Shown piece by piece: positions 44,445 through 52,150 of a DNA stretch of 64,000 bases. Location: contig NZ_FOVL01000006.1 of assembly GCF_900115145.1 (NCBI RefSeq), forward strand, positions 62,001 through 126,000, in the 5' to 3' direction. The position numbers and the translations under genes are program-made. How positions within the stretch are numbered: position 1 is the stretch's first letter; the number at the start of each line of letters is the position of its first letter. This DNA comes from Salegentibacter flavus (lineage in GTDB: Bacteria > Bacteroidota > Bacteroidia > Flavobacteriales > Flavobacteriaceae). Below the pieces are notes generated by a model, which was given only the letters and a program-made list of their open reading frames with translations, ran no database searches and was not told where the DNA came from.

Positions 44445-44666
44445 CTAATATTCATCCTCGTTCCAAAGATAATCTTCGTCTGTAGGATAATCGGGCCAAA
44501 TTTCTTCAATAGAATCGTATGAATCTCCTTCATCTTCAATAGCCTGCAGGTTTTCCACAACCTCTAAAGGGGCTCCGGTCCTGATTGCATAATCAATTAA
44601 CTCATCTTTGGTTGCCGGCCATGGTGCATCGCTTAAGTAAGATGCTAATTCTAAAGTCCAGTACAT
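44445..44666 (-). CDS. DUF2795 family small acidic protein
   Basis: A 73-residue acidic protein matching DUF2795 (YWTLELASYLSDAPWPATKDELIDYAIRTGAPLEVVENLQAIED, shortened here: key features are the YLSDAPWPATKDELIDYA core at about 10-27). The C-terminal 25 residues are Asp/Glu/Tyr-rich. Function unknown; widespread in Bacteroidota beside secA. It has its own well-formed promoter and terminator. Confidence 0.85.
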   Translation of the reverse strand: MYWTLELASYLSDAPWPATKDELIDYAIRTGAPLEVVENLQAIEDEGDSYDSIEEIWPDYPTDEDYLWNEDEY

Positions 44667-44691
44667 TGGTTAATCGGGTTTTTTATTTTTG

Positions 44692-44721
44692 CAAAAATAA
44701 ATTTTTTACTGAGATAGCAAA
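44692..44721 (-). promoter_or_regulatory. consensus promoter for the DUF2795 gene
   Basis: -33 TTTG (44718-44721), an 18-base spacer and -7 TATTTTTG (44692-44699), both on the minus strand: the best full Bacteroidota promoter in the window. Confidence 0.7.
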
Positions 44722-44819
44722 GAAAAAAAATCTAATATTTCCTCAATAATATAAGAACTTTTTCTAAAATTAAAAATTTCGGAGAAAATTATTTTTTTAG
44801 AAGAGGTTGGACGAGAATA

Positions 44820-45392
44820 TCAGGATTTTGGAGGGATCCATTTTATCTCATCAGCCTGTAACTCGTGACTCAACTTTCGTGCCAGCACAAAGAGATAGTC
44901 AGAAAGGCGGTTGAGGTATTGCAGCAGCTTTTCATCAAACTTCTCATTCTCATATAAAGCTGTGGCCATTCGCTCGGCACGACGGCAAACACAACGGGCT
45001 ATGTGACAGAATGACACGCTTTGGTGACCTCCCGGAAGAACGAAATGAGTCATTTCAGGTAGGCTTTCATTCATCTTATCCATTTCTTTTTCGAGGAGCT
45101 CAATATCTTCTACAGTAATTTTGGGAATATTAAGTCTTTCTTTTCCGCTTTTCAGGGTTGCTTTTTCGGGATCGGTAGCCAGCATAGATCCTATGGTAAA
45201 GAGGCGATCCTGAATTTTTATAAGAACTTCATGGGTCGGCTTATCTATTTTCTGATCGCGAACCAGGCCTATGTAGGAGTTTAGTTCGTCTACGGTGCCG
45301 TAACTTTCTATGCGTATATGGTGTTTGGGAACACGGGTGCCTCCAAAAAGAGCCGTGGTTCCTTTATCTCCTGTTTTTGTGTAAATTTTCAT
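44820..45392 (-). CDS. pduO: cob(I)alamin adenosyltransferase, PduO type
   Basis: A 190-residue PduO-type ATP:co(I)rrinoid adenosyltransferase that makes adenosylcobalamin from cob(I)alamin and ATP. Signatures are MKIYTKTGDKGTTALFGG (ATP-binding N-terminus), GTVDELNSYIG, and HIARCVCRRAERMA with the conserved Arg-x-x-x-Arg-x-x-E helix. I start at ATG 45392, since an exact TAnnTTTG promoter spans 45408-45415, over the upstream candidate at 45410. It supplies the cofactor for IcmF and other mutases. Single-gene unit. Confidence 0.93.
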   Translation of the reverse strand: MKIYTKTGDKGTTALFGGTRVPKHHIRIESYGTVDELNSYIGLVRDQKIDKPTHEVLIKIQDRLFTIGSMLATDPEKATLKSGKERLNIPKITVEDIELLEKEMDKMNESLPEMTHFVLPGGHQSVSFCHIARCVCRRAERMATALYENEKFDEKLLQYLNRLSDYLFVLARKLSHELQADEIKWIPPKS

Positions 45393-45407
45393 AAATGCTA
45401 TTTCCCT

Positions 45408-45415
45408 CAAAGGTA
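45408..45415 (-). promoter_or_regulatory. -7 promoter element that fixes the pduO start
   Basis: TACCTTTG on the minus strand, exact TAnnTTTG, covering the ATG at 45410 and 15 bases before the ATG at 45392. Confidence 0.65.
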
Positions 45416-45460
45416 CAAAAGGAAGTGAAAAAAGTCTCCCACATAAAATTTTATGAAAGC

Positions 45461-45643
45461 TTAGAGGTGGTTTTCTGTTTCAGATTGCTGTTTTTTGCGC
45501 CGTTCCAGATAGCGTCTTCTGAAGTTTTCATTTTTGCGGGCTTTTCTGTTTTGTTTTGCGCGGCGTGAGTTCCACATAAAAACAACCAGAAAAACCACGA
45601 TAATGGCGAGATAAATCCAGGTTTCCTGGTCGAAATCGATCAT
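45461..45643 (-). CDS. small single-pass membrane protein with basic tail
   Basis: A 60-residue peptide starting MIDFDQETWIYLAI at ATG 45643; the longer 87-residue frame adds an unlikely hydrophobic/aromatic N-terminus. One membrane helix spans about 8-24, followed by a very basic cytoplasmic tail (SRRAKQNRKARKNENFRRR). No family is recognised. The positive-inside rule puts the tail in the cytoplasm. TACCTTGT, two mismatches from the -7 consensus, lies upstream. Confidence 0.55.
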   Translation of the reverse strand: MIDFDQETWIYLAIIVVFLVVFMWNSRRAKQNRKARKNENFRRRYLERRKKQQSETENHL

Positions 45644-45722
45644 TTTACAGTGATAATTTTTTACAAGGTAATAAAAATGTGCAAGTTGCCATATCCTGAT
45701 TATCAATAGATTGATTATGGGC

Positions 45723-45750
45723 AAAGAAAAAGCCCCGAAAAACGGGGCTT
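45723..45750 (-). terminator. terminator after the M28 lipoprotein gene
   Basis: On the minus strand AAGCCCCG (45743-45750) pairs with CGGGGCTT (45730-45737) over five T and is followed by a T-rich tract. Confidence 0.75.
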
Positions 45751-45771
45751 ATCCTAAGTTTTGAAAGCCGA

Positions 45772-46788
45772 TTATTCTTCGATTTCTTCAGCTTTATCTA
45801 CTACCAGTCTCTCATCGCGGTTGGCGATTTCCCAGGCGGTTAGAAAAATCAATTGAGCGCGATTCTTTAACGCTTCATATTCAATTTTTTCCGGGGTATC
45901 AGTATGTTGGTGATAATCGGGGTGAACTCCGTTAAAGTAAAAAATCACCGGAATATTATTTTTAGCAAAATTGTAGTGATCACTTCTGTAATAAAAACGG
46001 TTAGGATCGTTCTCATCATTATAGGTGTAATCCAGGTCCATATTCATGTATTCTGAATTGACATTTTCACTAAGTTCATGTAAGTCGGTGCTGAGTTTAT
46101 CACTACCAATTAGATAAACATAATTATCATTGCCTTCGTGCTCGGCGTCAATACGACCAATCATATCAGCATTAAGGTTGGCAACGGTATTTTCCAGAGG
46201 AAAAACAGGATTTTCAGTATAATATTTTGATCCTAAAAGACCTTTTTCTTCGCCGGTAAGCAACATAAAAAGGATGGAGCGTTTTGGAGTATATCCATCT
46301 CTTTTGGCTTCAGCGAAAGCTCCCGCGATTTCAATTACACCCATTGGTCCGGAACCTCCATCATCGGCACCGTTATAGATATTTCCTTCCTCATCAATTC
46401 CCACGTGGTCATAATGAGAGGTGATAACAAGAAATTCTTCGGGGAATTCGCTTCCTTCGATATATCCAAGTACATTTTCTGAAGCCTTTAGTTTTCCGTC
46501 GAAATATTCAGTTGGGATTATCTGGTAATAATTGTCTACTCCGGCGGGCGAAGGGATATTTAAATTAATAAATTCGGCACGAAGATATTCGGCAGCTTTT
46601 TTCTGGCCAGCTTCTCCGGTATCACGACCTTCAAATTCATCATCGGCGAAAACATACAGGTGATCTTTCAGCTCTTGAGAAGTGATGGTGTTTGCATACT
46701 CCATCGGATTCGCATTTTCTACGTTTTTTTGATGAACTCCGCAACTAACAAACCCTGCGGTAAGGGCTAATAAAAATATTTTTTTCAT
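45772..46788 (-). CDS. M28 family peptidase, lipoprotein
   Basis: A 338-residue M28 zinc peptidase. I start at ATG 46788, giving a lipoprotein signal (AGFVSCGVH, mature Cys at about 16). The catalytic core shows VITSHYDHVGID, YNGADDGGSGPMG, the Glu pair in LLTGEEKGLLGS, LNADMIGRID and HQHTDTPEKIE, so all zinc ligands are present. It is smaller than the other M28 enzyme at 26990 and lacks a PA domain. Acts outside the cytoplasm on peptide ends. A terminator follows, so it is a single-gene unit. Confidence 0.92.
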   Translation of the reverse strand: MKKIFLLALTAGFVSCGVHQKNVENANPMEYANTITSQELKDHLYVFADDEFEGRDTGEAGQKKAAEYLRAEFINLNIPSPAGVDNYYQIIPTEYFDGKLKASENVLGYIEGSEFPEEFLVITSHYDHVGIDEEGNIYNGADDGGSGPMGVIEIAGAFAEAKRDGYTPKRSILFMLLTGEEKGLLGSKYYTENPVFPLENTVANLNADMIGRIDAEHEGNDNYVYLIGSDKLSTDLHELSENVNSEYMNMDLDYTYNDENDPNRFYYRSDHYNFAKNNIPVIFYFNGVHPDYHQHTDTPEKIEYEALKNRAQLIFLTAWEIANRDERLVVDKAEEIEE

Positions 46789-46885
46789 ATTATAAATAAT
46801 TGTTTTAAAAGGCCCCAAGATAGGGGTTTTCAGTATTAATAATCAAATGCTACACCTGAAAACAGAAAATCTGGCTTATTTTTTT

Positions 46886-47584
46886 CTATTTAGACTTCAG
46901 AGCTTTCTTTATGGCTTCAAGAACAAGAGGTTCCATAACCGCATAGCCTTTTTTGGTGGGGTGAACGCCGTCTTCGGCGTATTCAGCTTTCATCCCCTTC
47001 TTTTCATCGGCTAAAACAGGGAAATAGTCGAGATAGATATGATTATTTTCCCGGGCGTAATTTTTCATCCATTTATTTACTTCAGCAATTTTCTCCACCG
47101 GTTTAATGCCGGGCTTCCAAGGATAATCATAGACCGGAAGAATGGAGCTTAGCACCACTTTAATCCCGTTGGCTTCGGCAAGTTGAGCCATAGCCTTAAT
47201 ATTATCGGTGATCATTTTTACTGAAGAGGCTCCCGTATTGCCGGCAATGTCATTGGTACCGGCCAGGATAACCACCACTTCAGGATCCAGATCGATCACA
47301 TCGGGGGTGAAGCGGATTAGCATTTGCGGGGTGGTTTGGCCTCCAATTCCGCGTCCTGTAAAATTATTTTTTCTGAAGAAATTTGGATTGGTGTTTACCC
47401 AGCCTTCGGTTATGGAATTTCCCATAAATACAGCGATAGGTTTTTTACCGGAATCTTTGATCTTCTGATTCTCGTTTTGATATTTTTGAAGATTAGGCCA
47501 GTCCTGTTCCATTCGGTCTTTATTTTGGGCGCTTAAGCTAGATATACCAAACAGCAAGATAATAAAGGCATAAATATTTTTCAT
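46886..47584 (-). CDS. secreted SGNH/GDSL hydrolase
   Basis: A 232-residue esterase or lipase-like enzyme. The start is ATG 47584 (MKNIYAFIILLFG), which gives a clean signal peptide ending at SLSAQ. All SGNH blocks are present: block I FMGNSITEGW with the nucleophile Ser, block II GIGGQTT, block III GTNDI and block V DGVHPTKKGY with the catalytic Asp and His. Relatives include acetylxylan esterases, platelet-activating-factor acetylhydrolase-like proteins and sialate esterases, and the substrate here is unknown. It is the last gene before tRNA-Ser. Confidence 0.9.
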   Translation of the reverse strand: MKNIYAFIILLFGISSLSAQNKDRMEQDWPNLQKYQNENQKIKDSGKKPIAVFMGNSITEGWVNTNPNFFRKNNFTGRGIGGQTTPQMLIRFTPDVIDLDPEVVVILAGTNDIAGNTGASSVKMITDNIKAMAQLAEANGIKVVLSSILPVYDYPWKPGIKPVEKIAEVNKWMKNYARENNHIYLDYFPVLADEKKGMKAEYAEDGVHPTKKGYAVMEPLVLEAIKKALKSK

Positions 47585-47724
47585 CGGGAAGGGATTTTGA
47601 GCTAAAGTTAGGAAAAGCTCAGAAACCACCTAAAATTTTTTAAGCTTACAAGCTGAAAATTAATTACCTGCAAAAGCGTCTAAAAAACTTGAAGTTTTTA
47701 TTGGGTGTAATTGAAAAAGCTTAT

Positions 47725-47732
47725 TATATTTG
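47725..47732 (+). promoter_or_regulatory. -7 promoter element for tRNA-Ser
   Basis: TATATTTG, exact TAnnTTTG, 10 bases before the 5' end of the tRNA. A TATTG stretch ending at 47703 may be the -33 element. Confidence 0.65.
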
Positions 47733-47742
47733 CACTCGCTAA

Positions 47743-47830
47743 GGAGGAATGGCAGAGTGGTCGAATGCGGCAGTCTTGAAAACTGTTGAGGGTCACACCT
47801 CCGGGGGTTCGAATCCCTCTTCCTCCGCCA
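47743..47830 (+). tRNA. tRNA-Ser(UGA)
   Basis: Acceptor GGAGGAA (47743-47749) pairs with TTCCTCC (47820-47826); discriminator G and encoded CCA end at 47830. The anticodon loop CTTGAAA has anticodon TGA. A long variable arm and the T-loop GGTTCGAATCC identify a class II serine tRNA. The decayed mobile region starts right after it, so this may have been an integration site. Confidence 0.97.
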
Positions 47831-47835
47831 CGAAA

Positions 47836-47877
47836 AACCGTAACACGCTGATAATACAGTAGTTACGGTTTTTTTGT
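47836..47877 (+). terminator. tRNA-Ser terminator
   Basis: AACCGTAAC (47836-47844) pairs with GTTACGGTT (47862-47870) over 17 bases, followed by a T-tract. Confidence 0.75.
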
Positions 47878-47900
47878 CTTCATATTTGTACGATTAATGT

Positions 47901-47987
47901 GGATCAAGGGATCAAGTCCAAAAGTTTTGGGATTTTGGTATTATGCAAAAATTGTTGTTAGTCTAAATAGAAAGAAATCGGATCAAC
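47901..47987. mobile_element. 71-bp solo end of the ISL3-like element, flanked by 8-bp near repeats
   Basis: 47909-47979 matches 49306-49376 (the transposase-3' end of the IS) at 63 of 71 positions. It includes the terminal sequence GGATCAAGTCCAAAAG and the codons for the last residues of the transposase. GGATCAAG at 47901-47908 and GGATCAAC at 47980-47987 flank it, like an imperfect 8-bp target duplication. No transposase is inside, so it is a deletion remnant or a tiny non-autonomous derivative. Confidence 0.75.
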
Positions 47988-48324
47988 ACCTAATTTTAAT
48001 GAAAAAATGTACCGCTTAATTAATCTTTGAAATGTAGAATAATACTCTTGTTTTATAGGGGTCAAAACAGGTATATTCACCAACTAACGAACCGACATTG
48101 ACAGATTGCAAAAATAAAAAAGCAAACCTGAATATTCCCTTAACAGAAACAAATAGAATCTTGGCACAATACATTTAAATCACTAAATGGAGCCTTATTT
48201 TAGCAGTGCTTCATACGGTTGCCGACACAATCCTAAAAAACAAATAAAATATTATTGATCCATTGAATACTATTGCTAATTTGCAAACTGATTAGTTACT
48301 ATTTATATTTCAAACAATTGAATC
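47988..48324. other. AT-rich intergenic region before the DUF1080 gene
   Basis: 337 bases with no convincing ORF or RNA gene. It holds short A-tracts and several near-matches to the -7 box (TATATTTC at about 48303). Nothing else is recognised. It is plausibly eroded mobile DNA. Confidence 0.5.
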
Positions 48325-49140
48325 ATGAACAAGACACTGCTTTTAAGCCTTTGCCTGCTTTATTTTACGATTAGCCCAGCAAAAAGAAGTTTCGGCCAAC
48401 CTCCTATACAACAACCAGTTGAAGCCATTCAACTCTTCAACGGCCACAACCTCGATGGCTGGTACACCTTTTTACAGAACAGCGGGAAAAACAATGATCC
48501 CAAAGATGTTTTTACGGTCAACAACGGAATGATTCGTATTTCAGGAGAAGAATGGGGGTCTATCACTACGCTCGATGAATATAAGAATTATCGGTTAGTA
48601 ACTGAATTTAAATGGGGCGAAAAAACTTTTGAACCTCGGATTAATAAAGCACGTGACTGTGGAATTTTACTGCATTCGCAGGGTGAAGACGGTGGCTCAG
48701 GCGGAATCTGGATGCGCTCCATCGAATGCCAGATCATCGAAGGTGGAACTGGCGATGTTATTGTGGTGGGTGACAGCAGTAGCAATTTCAGTGTTACTGC
48801 CACCGTGGCTTCCCAAAAACAAGACAATTCGTTTGTTTTTCAGCAGGGTGGGAAAAAAGAGACCATCAATTCGGGCCGCATCAATTGGTTAAAACGCGAT
48901 CCCGAATGGAAAGATACACTCGGTTTCAGGGGAAAACATGATGTGGAAAAACCCGTTGGCGAGTGGAACACGCTGGAATGTGTGGTCGATGGTGACCGGC
49001 TTACCATTTACCTGAACGGTGAGCTGGTAAATGGAACCACCAATGTTAAACCACAAAAAGGCCGCATTCAGATACAATCGGAAGCAGCTGAAATTTTCTT
49101 CCGGCGGGTGGAACTCACTCCCCTTTCTCCCCACAAATAA
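48325..49140 (+). CDS. DUF1080 (3-keto-disaccharide hydrolase-type) secreted protein
   Basis: A 271-residue protein with a signal peptide (about 1-24) and one DUF1080 domain (about 33-265), a concanavalin-like jelly-roll: IQLFNGHNLDGWYTFLQ, VNNGMIRISGEEWGSI, CGILLHSQGEDGG and EWNTLECVVDGDRLTIYLNGELVNG (quoted in parts). Some family members cleave 3-keto-glucosides. It lies alone between two direct repeats of the IS end (47909 and 49306), which suggests it arrived as cargo. Its codons seem richer in G/C than the neighbours, by eye only. No partner oxidoreductase is adjacent. Confidence 0.85.
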   Translation: MNKTLLLSLCLLYFTISPAKRSFGQPPIQQPVEAIQLFNGHNLDGWYTFLQNSGKNNDPKDVFTVNNGMIRISGEEWGSITTLDEYKNYRLVTEFKWGEKTFEPRINKARDCGILLHSQGEDGGSGGIWMRSIECQIIEGGTGDVIVVGDSSSNFSVTATVASQKQDNSFVFQQGGKKETINSGRINWLKRDPEWKDTLGFRGKHDVEKPVGEWNTLECVVDGDRLTIYLNGELVNGTTNVKPQKGRIQIQSEAAEIFFRRVELTPLSPHK

Positions 49141-49337
49141 TTCAAAAGGAAAGGGATGATAAAATGCCGTTTTTTTTGTTTTGGCTAAAAACAAAATTAT
49201 CTTTATAATACTTTGTAAGATGTCATCTATATGCCAGACAAATTAAAAAAGTATTATGCATCAACCGAACAGGTGTATCCACAACTTGATAAAAAGATGC
49301 GCACAGAATGAAGTCAAAAAGTTGTGAGATTTTAGTG

Positions 49338-50329
49338 TTACGCAAAAATTGTTGTTAGTCTAAATAGAAAGAAATCTACGTTCCTAACTCCCCTAAACTG
49401 TGCCCTAAACGCTTTTATTTTTGCGTTGAATGACTCTGCTGAAGCGTTTGTGCTCCGGTTGTCAAAGTAGTTTAGGATGTTCATATAATGTATTGACATT
49501 GTTCTTGCTATTGTATTGAAGCTGCTAAATGCTCCTGCCTTACTTTTTCATCCCATTTTGCCAAACGTATCAGTGCCGAGGTTTTGTCTTTTGTATTGTT
49601 GTATATCCAGGATAGGTTCTGGTATAATTTGTATGCCTTTTCTAAATCTGGATAGCGTTCAAAAAGTATTATGGCTCTTTCTAATTGGTTTTCAGTCCAT
49701 TTACTACTTGATTTATAGAGCAAGTACCTGCTTCTGGCCAGTAACTGTTTTAGTGTATCTCCATTGTGGAACAGCTCTGGAGTATATTTTAAGGATTTGT
49801 TTCTAGTGTATTCTATGGCGTCATTCTCAGTATCCAGGGCTTCCCACCTATGCTTGATCCTGATCTCCTGTAGCGCGTCCAATGCCAGTTTCTGGACATG
49901 GAAACGGTCTATTACCAAGGTTGCGTTTGGGAATGATTTTTTAACGATGAGCCACATATTTCCTGCCATATCCAAGGTTACCTCCTTGACCTTTTTTCTT
50001 TGTTTTAAAGGGATCTTGTGTAGTATTGCTATAACGGTCTCAGCTTTGGTCCGCTTGACCATCGCCACCAAAGCTCCCTTCTTTCCTTTTGCTTTTTTAT
50101 TGGTCAGTATGGTGTATAGATCACCATTGGAAAAGGCTGTCTCATCAAGGGATAGGTGGCTTCCTAAGTTTTGGGGAAACAAGAGCCACTCCTTAGCGTG
50201 TCTTTTTTGATCCCAGGTATTAAAATCACTTAAATAGTCCTTGTATTGCAGCTGCAGACTTCTGGGCTTAACCCCATAGAACTTGGCTACAACTGAGGTG
50301 CTGGAGGCATTGTTACTGATGGATCTCTT
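49338..50329 (-). pseudogene. ISL3-like transposase, frameshifted near its C-terminus
   Basis: The frame opens at 50329 after a TAA and has no ATG; it reads SISNNASSTSVVAKFYGVK..., continuing through SLDETAF and VIDRFHVQKLA (first two catalytic Asp). At about 49531-49537 one base is missing: the visible frame ends at a TAG at 49508, while the next frame continues with SSFNTIARTMS, then ASAESFNAKIKAFR with the catalytic Glu, and ends at TAA 49338-49340. The transposase therefore cannot be made as one chain. Confidence 0.85.
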
Positions 50330-50669
50330 TTAAAAAAGTAGCAAACTCACTAGTGATTCTAGTTCCTTTTGCTACCAATTGCCAATCTCTTGAAACAGCC
50401 TTGCCTGTATCTTCATCAAGCCATCTTCGCCGCGTTATATGCAGGAAAACGTTTTTACCGCGTATGGGAAAATCCTGAACCGTGGCTTCTGGGAAAAAGC
50501 CTTTGGAATGAAGCTTAGTGCCGTTATATCCATCAGGGACTTTGTTTTGTTCCGTGAAATAGAAGTGAAGCTCTTCTCATTTGATCTCGTGCTTTGTTAA
50601 ATCAAAATAGGTTACAAGTACTTCGGGAAGTAATAAATTGGCTATAGCTAAAAGTGAATCTGAGGGCAT
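50313..50669 (-). pseudogene. IS N-region (orfA) with in-frame opal codon
   Basis: A 118-codon frame from ATG 50669 to TAA 50313-50315, matching the ISAon1-type N-region. It starts MPSDSLLAIANLLLPEVL and later reads PEATVQDFPIRGKNVFLHI and RRRWLDEDTGKAVSRDWQLV. Codon 31 (50577-50579 on the plus strand) is TGA where relatives have Trp, consistent with TGG to TGA. It overlaps the start of the transposase frame by 17 bases in another frame. Confidence 0.8.
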
Positions 50670-50757
50670 CGAAATCTTTATTTCAAAGTTCCCTCATTTT
50701 TAGTTACTCCACAACTTTTTGTGTTGAGCCTCTAATATCAAGTTTTTTGAAGCAAAT

Positions 50758-50794
50758 TTGGTTACACTAACTTATTTAAATTTGGTGTAACCAA
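50758..50794 (+). promoter_or_regulatory. palindrome around a -7 box upstream of the integrase remnant
   Basis: TTGGTTACAC (50758-50767) and GTGTAACCAA (50785-50794) are perfect 10-base inverted arms with a 17-base spacer. TAAATTTG (50777-50784) fills the spacer and abuts the right arm. The design resembles an operator over a promoter. It lies 106 bases before the integrase start codon. Confidence 0.5.
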
Positions 50795-50900
50795 TTGGAA
50801 GTAATTTCCTACAAATAATAACTTAAAACCTTTTGTATCAATAGTTTATGAGGTATTTATTTTCTGCCTTTAACTTCAATCAGAATTAAAAATTGATGTT

Positions 50901-51291
50901 ATGGATAATCATTTTGGCTACACTTTCTTTATCAGGTCTATTAGGTCAAACCCTGAATTCGGTGCAATTTATTTAAGAATCAGTTCTAATGGTAAACGGG
51001 CTGCGTGTAGTTTATATAGAAAGGTTTCTTTTACCGATTTTAACGAATCAAAAAATGAACGCCCATTTGAAAGAGATAGCTGACTTATGTTCCATAAATA
51101 AGAATTAAACTTTTCATTTGGCCAGACACACTTTCGCAACAACAGTAACCCTATCAAATGGGGTGCCTATCGGAAGTGTAAGTGAAATGTTAGGACATAA
51201 AAATTTGAGGGCTACATAGTATTACTCCAAAATTTTGGATAGGAAAGTTAGTGATGATATGGCAGTATTAAAAAGCAAATTATTTGGTTGA
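50901..51291 (+). pseudogene. tyrosine recombinase (integrase) remnant, middle deleted
   Basis: The 5' part, ATG 50901 to about 51060, encodes the Arm-type N-terminal domain of Bacteroidota integrases (FGYTFFIRSIRS, YLRISSNGKRAACSLYRKVSF). The 3' part, in a different frame from 51115 to TGA 51289-51291, encodes the catalytic C-terminus: HLARHTFAT (His-x-x-Arg box), SEMLGHKN, then YYSKILDRKVSDDM with the catalytic Tyr region. Some 250 residues between them are missing, and the second part has TAG at 51217-51219 where relatives have Gln. No active enzyme is possible. Confidence 0.8.
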
Positions 51292-51674
51292 CCTCCTTAA
51301 ACATTTTTCCAATTAAATTTATCAGGGATTACAATAAAAATTACATTAATTGAGGGCCACACTCAGCGTGGTTTTTAACTTATTAGAAGGATAATGCCTG
51401 CTTTTTATCTTGGTTTTTTTATTTTTTTGAACGAATAAGAATGCCCATTTCCGTGTTTTGGGGAGAACGATGAAATGGGCGGGTTCTTAGGTTTTGCAAA
51501 GCAAGTAGGATTTGTATATTTTCTATATGGGGGATTTCCCCCATTTTTAACCAAATTGTTATAATTGAATTCCAGCTTTAAGAGAGATTGCCAGATATGA
51601 TTATTTCGACGCTGAGAAAATAAGCGCCGATATGATTGATTTTTTTTTGGTTATTTTTTTACGGCTACAGGTAG
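51292..51674. other. non-coding stretch with hairpins in the decayed region
   Basis: No gene. At 51527-51544 ATGGGGGA and TCCCCCAT form a perfect palindrome followed by TTTT, a terminator-like or repeat structure. Around 51354-51375 a weak hairpin (CCAC...GTGG plus T-run) may be the terminator of the lost integrase. From about 51577 a short frame reads LREIARYDYFDAEKISADMIDFF before a stop and looks like the front of the ORF that follows. Confidence 0.5.
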
Positions 51675-51956
51675 GGCCCGAAAGCTGAGATTATTGAACT
51701 ATCGGTGGTGACCTGGGTGATAGATTTCCATGAGAATTTGTTTATCAGGTTTTGTCGATACAGCGGATCTAAGTATCCCCGGAAGGAGAAAATCACGGAA
51801 CAGATGAAGATCTTTATGCGAGATATTAGTATTAGTGAAGATTTTATAAGAAGACGTTTGGTGGATTTTGAAGTAGGCAAGGATATGTATTTTGAAAGAG
51901 AAAAGTTTGAAAATAAGTTCCTGGAGTTGAGATCCAGAATGAAGCCTGTTCGTTAA
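51675..51956 (+). CDS. unrecognised ORF, probably a gene fragment
   Basis: An open frame from 51675 with a GTG at 51705 (83 residues). It is soluble, charged and helical at the C-terminus (EQMKIFMRDISISEDFIRRR, VGKDMYFEREKFENKF). Upstream, a second frame at about 51577-51680 reads ALREIARYDYFDAEKISADM and could be its displaced front, so a frameshifted gene is likely. The C-terminal FEVGKDMYFER loosely recalls RteC-type conjugative element regulators, but this is a weak resemblance. Confidence 0.35.
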   Translation, partial: GPKAEIIELSVVTWVIDFHENLFIRFCRYSGSKYPRKEKITEQMKIFMRDISISEDFIRRRLVDFEVGKDMYFEREKFENKFLELRSRMKPVR

Positions 51957-52111
51957 GGTTCTTGGGTTTTATTATATGAATCTCGTGGGTCAATATGAGA
52001 CGTAGGTCCAGGCTGTTAAACGGTTTAGGGCCCTGCCACTTTCTTTGAGAAAATAGGTTGAGGGGACCTTTAGAAATTGGTCTTATAAGAAAATGCTGAA
52101 AAAGTTTTTGG

Positions 52112-52150
52112 AAAAAAAGGGTTCAACCTTTAAAATTGGTTAAACCCTTT
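52112..52150 (-). terminator. terminator of the PUL operon
   Basis: AAAGGGTTCAACC (52116-52128) pairs with GGTTAAACCCTTT (52138-52150) with one mismatch; on the minus strand a run of T follows. It lies 26 bases after the GH3 stop. Confidence 0.75.

Larger units (their letters stand above)
49306..50730 (-). mobile_element. degenerate ISL3-like insertion sequence (ISAon1-type)
   Basis: A 1425-bp element read on the minus strand. Its ends share CAAAAAGTTGTG in inverted orientation (inward from 49315 on plus and from 50722 on minus), and the 5' end reads GGCTCAACAC. It encodes two consecutive frames: an N-region protein and a DDE transposase, as in the Bacteroidota elements annotated as ISAon1. 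Both frames are damaged. The 8-base flanks (49298-49305 and 50731-50738) do not match, so there is no target duplication left. Confidence 0.85.

Noticed and set aside
50969-51157. ORF on the minus strand over the integrase remnant
   Set aside because: Opposite-strand shadow of the integrase pieces; no start signal and no recognisable protein.
51527-51544. CRISPR repeat or att site at the GGGGG/CCCCC palindrome
   Set aside because: Occurs once; no repeats with spacers and no match to the tRNA 3' end.
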